Shown piece by piece: positions 18,347 to 23,218 of a stretch of DNA of 23,218 nucleotides. Source of the DNA: Chromera velia. Its lineage: Eukaryota > Sar > Chromeraceae. The stretch spans positions 24,350 to 47,567 of the forward strand of contig JAHBMJ010000450.1 in the NCBI GenBank assembly GCA_018398765.1. Direction: 5' to 3'. Positions within the stretch are counted from its first letter, which is position 1; each line of letters starts with the position of its first letter. Both the position numbers and the translations under genes were made by a program. Under the pieces are notes generated by a model that was given only the letters and a program-made list of their open reading frames with translations, had not been told where the DNA came from and ran no database searches.

Positions 18347-21300
18347 CTCTTCGCGAGGGAAGAAGGAGATGGAAGAAGTCAGCAAGATAGGAAGACGCTA
18401 TAAAGCTAAGGGGCCAAACCTAAAATGCGGCACAGAAATTGAAAACGGAACGGACCTTACATGCTTGCCTCCCTTGGACACCCTGACTCTGCCACTGTAA
18501 ATGAAAAATAAGTCGTCTGCAACTTCGCCCTCCACCACGACGTTCTCCCCTTTCTGCAAAAAGAAAGAACAAAGGAAAACAAGCAATCAAGTAAGTACAA
18601 AGAAAGACAGCCCGTCAGGGATAAAGAAGAAAGACTCTCGAAGAAGAGTAAACAGAACAGCGGGAAAGGACTGCATCCAACTGAAGCCAATCGGTCTCTC
18701 TCTGCCCTCCATTCACCAAATAGGAAGGAGGACACGCACCCGCCAGCTCACCTCGTACTTTGCGTGAGCCACTTTCTCGACCATTTGAGTTCGCACCTGC
18801 AAAGATGATTCAAACGTTTTGTTTGTTTTTCTAAAAGGTTTCGGGGACTTTTATTTTGTGTGTGTCTTTTCAAAAGTCAGAAAATGCCGTTCCCTCTACA
18901 ACGATGACCTGCAAGGATCAAACGAAAAGAAAAGGAAAGGAAACTTGATCTAGATGAGAACGATGGGAGAAAAGACGGGGGAATGGTCCTGAAAAGAAAC
19001 GAATGAAAACAGATGACATTTTGAGCACATGATTGTTTCTTTATCTCTTCTTTTTCACGGGCGATCGATACGTAGAATACTAGAGATCCATCCTTCGAGT
19101 GAAGATCCATTCTTCACCTCATGTATGTGCGTACCTTTTTGATGATGGATGCGGACTTTTTGGTTCTCAAAAACAGAGGGAGACGGCTGAAGACCCTGTT
19201 CAACTGCACCGCTCTGACGACCTCGAGAAGTTTTTTCGGTTTCGGGTCGGGAAGGTCTTCTGTCATCACCCTGCAGGGAGGCAGGCAGGCAGGCAGGTCG
19301 TCCAGTAAGATCGAGTCATTTAAAGATTGCGTCAGAAAGAACAAAAGAGAGAGAGAGCAAAAGACACGGGGTAACTGACCAGGTTATTCAACGAAAGGCA
19401 GAGGAAGAAAGCGGCAAGCAGGAATGAACGGCTACGGGAAATTGGCGACCAAAGCAGAAAAGAGAGAAGCTCTAAGAACCCGGTGCAGTCCACTCAGCAC
19501 ACGGGAAAGATGAAATCAGTGGCCTCCTCTTGGCTGAAAACAAACACCCAAAAACAAAACGGAGGAGTCGAACAAACAGACGGACACACAGAGATGGCCG
19601 AATAAATTCAGGGGCGGACTCAATCAGTCGAGAGCTCTTCAAGACCGCCACTTGCGCGCTCGTTGTGACGCGACACCCGTATGTCATGGGCTGCACCATG
19701 CAACATGCATGGGTTGGCATTGAGACACGTAGGTATAGAAGGTATAGAAGGAGAATTGACACTTGTACAGAGGGAGAAAGAGCAGGAATGACTGCCCCAA
19801 CTTGCACAGCAGACCAAAGAAAGTGGAAGAGGGCAGTGATCGACTCTCGAACAACAGGTAAGAGCGGGGGGGAAAATAAGAGAGCGTCCCAGAAGCCCAA
19901 ATAGGGAAAATCATCTTGCACCTGGTGAAGTGAATTGCACTACGCAGCCGTCGAAACATGAGTGCCATAATACGCGAATCGACGAACCAGATCGCGAAGA
20001 AAAAACTCGGCCCCGTAAAGTTCCCCCGGCTCCATTTTCCTCTCACACCCCGTGTGTCCCCCCCTCCCTGAAGGTGACGGAAAACCACTTCCCGCTTTTC
20101 CTTTCACTTCCAATTCTTCCCCCTTCTCCTTCTTCTCCTCATCCTCCGGGGAAGAGGACGCGAGAGACGAGATGTCCGAAGTGTCCAATGCCCCCGCCGT
20201 CAATTGTTTCTGGAGTGCAATCAAGTTACCCATGCTCTTGCTGCGAGGACCGATACCCCCGCTGGGCCCCCCAGCCCCCGACTCCCCTTGCATGCGGAAG
20301 GAGGCTGCGAGCGGGTCCCCGTAGAGAAGCCGCGGAGTCTCCAGCGCCATTGTGGTCTGCAGGCAGTTTCGTTTTCAGGAAGGAAGAGGGGCAGGAATCA
20401 CATGAAAAGACAGCAGCGAGAGAAGTCAAAGGAGGAGTGCTAACAGTCTATTGACCGACAGGCTGTATGGCTTCTTTTTTTCTGCTGACGGACAAGCAGG
20501 CAGGCAGACACACAGGCAGCCAGCGAGGACACTAGAGTCAGTGAGGCAAAAAAAAGAGACACCAAGAAGGGCATGTAGGGACAGAGCCATCAATCAATCC
20601 AGGACTCACCCCTGGGTTGGGATTGTCCTCGTTGCTCTGTGCTCTGGAGAGTGGCAGGAGGTCCATGGAGAAACGGGTAGACCGTCGGAGCTGTTCGAAG
20701 CCCCCCGCAGGCATAGTCTTCATCAGTCCCTTCTGTTTCATCTCGTCCCTCCTTTGCCGCCCCCCCCTGGCTGATGAGGCCACCACAGACCCCACAGACT
20801 GCCTCCGTGCCCCTCCCCCGTCTCCATGAGGACCGGATGCTCCTGCAGCCTCTGACTGCTGAAGCGCCTCTAATACAAACGCTGGATGCATCGCTGGAAG
20901 GGTGGGTGCGTGAGGGGCATGCGCACCGACAGCCTCTGGTTGGTCTACCGCAGGGAGAGACACCCTCCGTCCCCTGTTGACTGCAGGAGGAGGGCCCTCC
21001 ACTCCCACCAGCTCCCCCTCGCCCTCCATCAACAGTGCCATCGTTGGAGGGGCCCCGTTTTTGAAAATGTACTCTCCCGCACTCAGACTGCAGATCTCCC
21101 AGGCCTCTGCGATTGCACCCTGTTTGTGAGAGTCCATGAAATGCATCCAGTCAATGCCTGCACTTTCAACGACACTCTTCAACATTGCCCGACGGAACAG
21201 TTGAAACACTTTCGACTTTCCTTCGAGAACTTCTTTCTTGGAGATGACCAGACATGTGGCCTTGTTTACAGCAAGAGCTGTAGAGGTCTGCAAGGTTTTG

Positions 21301-22228
21301 CTGGCAGGACTGCAGTTGCCCACAAACGCGCCTTCTGCCAGCACGGACTCCTTGGCACCGAGGACGGCGATTTTACCTGCACGCACGAACACGCGGGGGG
21401 GAAAGGGGTCCAATAGATTGAATGATCATAATGGTGGTCGTCCTTTGTGCCATCATCATCATGATCATGATCATCATCGACCGTATGACCTTGCATCCGA
21501 ACATTTAGCCTATTCGACATTTAGCCTATTCGAGCTTGACAGAGTCCTTTCCTCTTCTCTTACGCCTTTGCTTCCGCGGCTTTCTTCTCTCTAGCCCTTC
21601 TGATTCCAAGTCACCTTCCGAGCAAACTTTCGGTATGCGCACTTGCAGAATTCCTGGTGATGTCACTTCTCGTGGACTATGCAAGACAGCAAAAGAAGGA
21701 CAACAGGGCCTCCCTTCAGACTGTCAGGCTCCCTGTGCTCTTGGTCGACAAGTGAAATTCTTTCTTCTGCAACAACTTCCTTCCAAGACCGCCGCACGAC
21801 GTGACCGACCGCTTGCCAGCAGCAACACCTCTGTTGCCACGTCACCCAAAACGACGACTTCCTGTCTGGCCTTGAAACTCCGCCTCTCCATTTGCTGCAT
21901 GAACCAAGGAAGGAAACACAAGAAGAACAAGAGATGCTTTTGCAGCCGGAGCTTTGTCAGGCGTTCGTTTGTGTGAATTCTGCAGAGGATAGAGCTTTAT
22001 GAGAGAGAAACGCTTTTTGGTCCTGCATTGTCACGAAGTGGCCATGCCTCCTTACATGTTCGCTTTTCTTCCTTCGTTACAGAAGAATGTCTCTTGTCTC
22101 CTTGGTTGAAATGCTATGGATATGCAACGGATTAAGAGGGGGCTAAGAGGGCTGTCTGTCGCTTACCGAGAGCAACTGGGAGATTTGCTTCTCACTGACG
22201 GACTTCCCGATGACAGACCGAATCAACT
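13714..22228 (-). CDS. PKG: cGMP-dependent protein kinase-like gene (partial, 20 exons)
   Basis: AGC-family Ser/Thr kinase with cyclic-nucleotide-binding domains, expected to phosphorylate proteins when cyclic nucleotide (probably cGMP) binds. I assembled 20 minus-strand exons with canonical splice borders except one GC donor. All phases agree and the 952 codons contain no stop. Order: CNBD-A (22228 to about 21200), CNBD-B with a large insert (about 21200 to 19588), linker, CNBD-C (19270-17128), kinase domain (17249 to about 14278), AGC tail (from 13846). Kinase signatures are GEGSYGAV, LALK, an LLERDRL helix C, YRDLKPEN, DFG, TPEYLAPE and VDWWALG. CNBD-C has FGERPLL and RTAT, the RTA threonine being typical of cGMP-selective sites. 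The single-polypeptide layout is that of PKG, not of PKA, whose catalytic subunit is separate. The start codon and the stop are not identified; some CNBD-B exon borders are uncertain. Confidence 0.88.
14278..14346 (-). CDS. PKG: PKG-like exon 19 (end of kinase domain)
   Basis: Acceptor TGCATGCAG, donor TTTGA|GTGAGT at the edge of a CACT-type repeat. It reads LLEKSPAVRLNSAEEVKAQP then FFE. This is the L-x-x-x-x-P-x-x-R-L ... H/QPFF end of the C-lobe. Confidence 0.9.
   Translation of the reverse strand, partial: TSGKESRCATEQRGGSQGAAFL
14753..14949 (-). CDS. PKG: PKG-like exon 18 (kinase C-lobe)
   Basis: Acceptor GCCCGCAG, donor TCCAG|GTGAGC. It reads VIMGKGYGKGVDWWALGV, CIYEFVCGPLPFGYKC, LYKPLDFPAHVL and AKAVMS: helices F and G of an AGC kinase. 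A (GGCA)n tract follows the donor. Confidence 0.93.
15224..15294 (-). CDS. PKG: PKG-like exon 17 (activation loop)
   Basis: Acceptor GTCTGCAG, donor CCGGAG|GTACGC. It encodes DFGTCKRTARTY then TLVGTPEYLAPE: intact DFG and APE, and an activation-loop Thr in the TLVGTPEY context. DFGTCKR replaces the commoner DFGFAKR. Confidence 0.92.
15543..15597 (-). CDS. PKG: PKG-like exon 16 (catalytic loop)
   Basis: Acceptor GTGTGCAG. It reads DLKPENVMLDGEGFVKLV, with the catalytic Asp, Lys and Asn. Donor GTCG|GTCAGT is followed by a long GTCA repeat. The last base starts the DFG Asp codon. Confidence 0.92.
15959..16003 (-). CDS. PKG: PKG-like exon 15 (helix E)
   Basis: A 45-nt exon reading ALGLEYIHDSGYLYR. 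Acceptor CACCTGCAG, donor ACAGG|GTAGGT. It ends with the YR of the catalytic YRD motif. Confidence 0.9.
16489..16731 (-). CDS. PKG: PKG-like exon 14 (kinase N-lobe and hinge)
   Basis: Acceptor GCGTGCAG. It reads LALKTIQRQGLD (catalytic Lys), VLLERDRLMENWHPC (helix C Glu), then FLFFVSELLQGGDLFSAI (gatekeeper Ser, hinge) and EQSRFFAASI. Donor ATT|GTTGGT fits phase and normal spacing in helix E. Confidence 0.9.
17128..17301 (-). CDS. PKG: PKG-like exon 13 (hinge, kinase glycine loop)
   Basis: Acceptor CCTTCAG preceded by a (CTGT)n pyrimidine tract. It reads EVLSGLDSLFRERTELQDLK, closing CNBD-C, then VEDLAINNKLGEGSYGAVFS (ATP-binding glycine loop) and VKSKAEASKSQTGKSQMQ. The donor is CAG|GCAAGT, a GC donor; the nearby GTGGCG would break phase. 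Confidence 0.88.
17304..17330 (-). repeat. (CTGT)n tract in polypyrimidine position
   Basis: On the gene strand CTCTGTCTGTCTGTCTGTCTG precedes the acceptor CCTTCAG of exon 13, so the tetranucleotide repeat itself forms the pyrimidine tract. Confidence 0.75.
17582..17611 (-). CDS. PKG: PKG-like exon 12 (30-nt microexon)
   Basis: Acceptor CTCTGCAG, donor TTTGAG|GTTGGT. It reads CLVLGYRDFE, the C-L-V-L-x-x-x-x-F strand and helix start that close a CNBD. At 30 nt it is the smallest exon of the model. Confidence 0.8.
17836..17892 (-). CDS. PKG: PKG-like exon 11 (CNBD-C RTA)
   Basis: Acceptor TTTGCAG. It reads EKNTARLRTATCTAEEDTV. RTAT supplies the arginine that binds the phosphate and the threonine linked to cGMP selectivity. 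The loop between FGERPLL and RTA is about five residues longer than usual. Donor chosen: GTG|GTCAGC, which gives the normal spacing to the last strand. TCG|GTAAAC also keeps phase but would add four residues. Confidence 0.8.
18125..18173 (-). CDS. PKG: PKG-like exon 10 (CNBD-C phosphate cassette)
   Basis: A 49-nt exon between acceptor TTTAATTCAG and donor AACAAG|GTCGGTCAG, reading YVGKFDYFGERPLLNK. It contains the FGE that contacts the ribose of the cyclic nucleotide. A (CA)n tract sits directly upstream of the acceptor. Confidence 0.9.
18187..18213. repeat. (CA)13 microsatellite in intron
   Basis: Uninterrupted CA tract, about 15-40 bp outside the acceptor of exon 10. Read on the gene strand it is (TG)n. 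Confidence 0.9.
18309..18343. repeat. (GA)n microsatellite in intron
   Basis: About 17 GA units within the intron between exons 9 and 10. Confidence 0.9.
18456..18553 (-). CDS. PKG: PKG-like exon 9 (CNBD-C)
   Basis: Acceptor CTTTTTGCAG, donor GTAAG|GTCCGT. It reads KGENVVVEGEVADDLFFIYS and then GRVRVSKGGKHV, the standard G-E-x-V-x-x-x-G-E-x-A-D-x-x-F-x-I-x-x-G core. An earlier GT (CAT|GTAAGG) would break phase with the next exon. Confidence 0.9.
18752..18796 (-). CDS. PKG: PKG-like exon 8 (CNBD-C)
   Basis: A 45-nt exon, phase 0 on both sides: acceptor CTTTGCAG, donor TACGAG|GTGAGC. It reads VRTQMVEKVAHAKYE, joining the helix to the first strand (V-x-x-A-x-Y) of CNBD-C. Confidence 0.85.
19135..19270 (-). 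CDS. PKG: PKG-like exon 7 (linker into CNBD-C)
   Basis: Acceptor CCCTGCAG, donor AAAAAG|GTACGC. It reads VMTEDLPDPKPKKLLEVVRA and then VFSRLPLFLRTKKSASIIKK, the amphipathic helices leading into a CNBD (LPLF near the start is typical). A (GGCA)n repeat lies just outside the acceptor. Confidence 0.85.
19494..19533 (-). CDS. PKG: PKG-like exon 6 (linker)
   Basis: A 40-nt exon between acceptor GTTTTCAG and donor GCTGA|GTGGAC, reading KRRPLISSFPCA. It keeps phase between exons 5 and 7. Such a short segment carries no family signature. The other frames of this exon hit a stop or break phase. Confidence 0.45.
19588..19690 (-). CDS. PKG: PKG-like exon 5 (CNBD-B last strands)
   Basis: Acceptor GGTGCAG. 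It reads PMTYGCRVTTSAQVAVLKSS, which fits the final beta strands of a CNBD, followed by SRLIESAPEFIRPSL. The acceptor and the first part are well supported. The donor T|GTGTCC was chosen for phase only. Confidence 0.6.
19958..20356 (-). CDS. PKG: PKG-like exon 4 (insert, end of CNBD-B)
   Basis: Acceptor CCTGCAG, then 133 codons starting TTMALETPRLLYG. Most is low-complexity, with an acidic-basic stretch SSSPEDEEKKEKGEELE. The last 26 residues resume CNBD-B: MEPGELYGAEFFLRDLV. This cassette is degenerate (YGAE, no RTA). The donor CAT|GTTTCG is weak but keeps phase with exon 5; the alternative GC|GTAGTG would break it. Confidence 0.7.
20610..21376 (-). CDS. PKG: PKG-like exon 3 (end CNBD-A, start CNBD-B, insert)
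   Basis: The largest exon: 255 codons plus a split Gly. Acceptor GTGCGTGCAG, donor CCAGGG|GTGAGT. Residues 1-50 finish CNBD-A with KIAVLGAKESVLAEGAFVGN, then ALAVNKATCLVISKKEV. The phosphate-binding cassette reads FVGN instead of FGE and lacks the RTA arginine. Residues about 54-124 start CNBD-B (VFQLFRRAMLKSVVES, later LSAGEYIFKNG and GEGELVG). From about residue 125 a Ser/Pro/Gly-rich insert begins with RRVS, RRQS and RRST. Confidence 0.85.
21810..21894 (-). CDS. PKG: PKG-like exon 2 (CNBD-A beta strands)
   Basis: Acceptor TTCATGCAG, donor AGCG|GTCGGTCAC. It reads QMERRSFKARQEVVVLGD and then VATEVLLLAS. This is the CNBD pattern M-x-x-R-x-F-x-A-x-Q-x-V-V-x-x-G-D-x-A-x-E, except that the usual aromatic residues near the end are Leu. 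The final base completes a Gly codon with exon 3. Confidence 0.85.
22167..22228 (-). CDS. PKG: PKG-like exon 1 of model (CNBD-A start)
   Basis: Acceptor GGATGCAG and donor CTCTCG|GTAAGC. It encodes LIRSVIGKSVSEKQISQLLS, the N-terminal helix of a CNBD, where a short helix precedes the first beta strand. It begins with two bases of a split codon, so at least one more exon lies upstream at higher coordinates. Confidence 0.75.
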
Positions 22229-23102
22229 CTGCATCCATTTAGTCAATCATTCATCCACTGAGTGATTCGAACTTTATTCTTTTTATTCTCGTTTCATTTT
22301 GACTCACAGACGGATGGATCCACCACATCGAAAAAGTATGACCAAAAATAGTTGACGTCATGAACACGTCTCGTCCTCTTTGGGCAAGATCTGCTTTGTG
22401 TCTTCTTCCCGTGGCAGCGTATCTTGAGTGTATGTTGTCCCTGGAAGAGTTCACCGACGACGTTCTTTTCCACAGCTTTCTTTTCTTAACAGCTTTTCCT
22501 GCTGAATACCGCTTGCTTCAACGTTTCTTCTGTTGAAATGCAGACCAAAGCCAAAATCAGTTCTTGAAAAGGGACCACCAGATGGACAAAACGAACAAAA
22601 ACAAAAGGAATTCAATTAAATGAGCCAAATGATCAACCAGCCAACCGACCGACCAACCAGTATCAGTCAATCTTCGATGGCTCGCGTTCTCTTTGTCTGC
22701 TCGTCTCAGGGCGTTTCGAAGAGCCTGCACGTACATTATTGAAATTGATTTCTCAGTTTGCCAAAACATTAAAAACTTTTCCGACAACTAATCCCTAACA
22801 TTAAAAAGGCTCGATGAGGGAGCAGAAGAGACTGGGAGTCAAAGACAGACGAAAAACAGAAGAGAGTGCCGGTTTCACAAAGACGTAAGGCAGACAGGAA
22901 GCAAGGAACAAAGAAAGGATTGTGATGCTTACAAAAACAAAGATGTACAGACAGAAAGAATCGAAAACAGATGAGAAGGTACACCAGGACATAGACAGGC
23001 ACGAAGAAAAGGAAGAGAATTTCAAACGAAAACAGAGAACAATTGACAGGCAGACAGAGAGGCGGACAAAGAGGCCGGAAAGAGAAAGAGAGAGAGACAG
23101 CC

Positions 23103-23159
<57 letters not shown>

Positions 23160-23218
23160 CCGAAACACACACATACACGCACACGCAGAGGAACACGGAG
23201 AGAGAGAGAAGGGGGGGG
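22229..23218. other. Upstream part of PKG-like gene, unresolved
   Basis: No exon is confidently recognised here. Exon 1 of the model begins in mid-codon, so an upstream exon must exist here or beyond the window. A minus-strand frame at 22251-22454 is basic and Ser-rich without a signature. The end of the window is A/G-rich with a CA tract (about 23104-23135) and a GA tract (about 23136-23159). Confidence 0.55.

Overview
The window looks like nuclear DNA of a microbial eukaryote. It holds one gene split into at least 20 small exons, with introns full of CA, GA, GTCA and GGCA microsatellites, next to a large LTR retrotransposon. The gene is a cyclic-nucleotide-regulated AGC kinase of the type best known from alveolates (apicomplexan-style PKG with several cyclic-nucleotide-binding domains, CNBDs). 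An alveolate such as a chromerid or coccidian relative is my best guess; this is inference, and no organelle, rRNA or species-specific marker is present.

Left part, 1-1446: AT-rich, non-coding-looking flank with a degenerate 33-36 bp minisatellite and a strong palindrome. No gene supported.

Middle, 1447-11007: a complete LTR retrotransposon. Both LTRs are 524 bp once a later insertion is removed. They begin TG and end CA, are flanked by a 4-bp CTAT duplication, and are accompanied by a primer-binding-site-like TGGTGATGCC and a polypurine tract. The internal part encodes a broken Gag (capsid region plus two CCHC zinc knuckles) and perhaps a relic of an aspartic protease. I find no reverse transcriptase, RNase H or integrase in the roughly 3.3 kb that follow, so it looks like a non-autonomous TR-GAG-type element. 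Its leader holds six copies of a 79-bp tandem repeat. A second, nested element of 1519 bp (9409-10927) with terminal inverted repeats and an 8-bp target duplication sits inside the 3' LTR; the 5' LTR keeps the matching empty site.

Right part, about 13.3-22.2 kb, minus strand: a PKG-like protein kinase gene. I reconstructed 20 consecutive exons whose phases agree throughout, giving 952 codons without a stop. In order they encode CNBD-A (degenerate phosphate-binding cassette), CNBD-B (degenerate, split by an insert of about 237 residues with three RRx[S/T] motifs), CNBD-C (canonical FGE...RTA cassette), and a complete AGC kinase domain (glycine loop, ALK lysine, YRDLKPEN, DFG, TPEYLAPE) with an AGC tail. 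The 5' start and the 3' end are not resolved; more N-terminal sequence may lie in 22.2-23.2 kb or beyond the window.

The gene and the transposon do not overlap. The 3' LTR ends about 2.3 kb from the last candidate kinase exon, and I see nothing supported between them.
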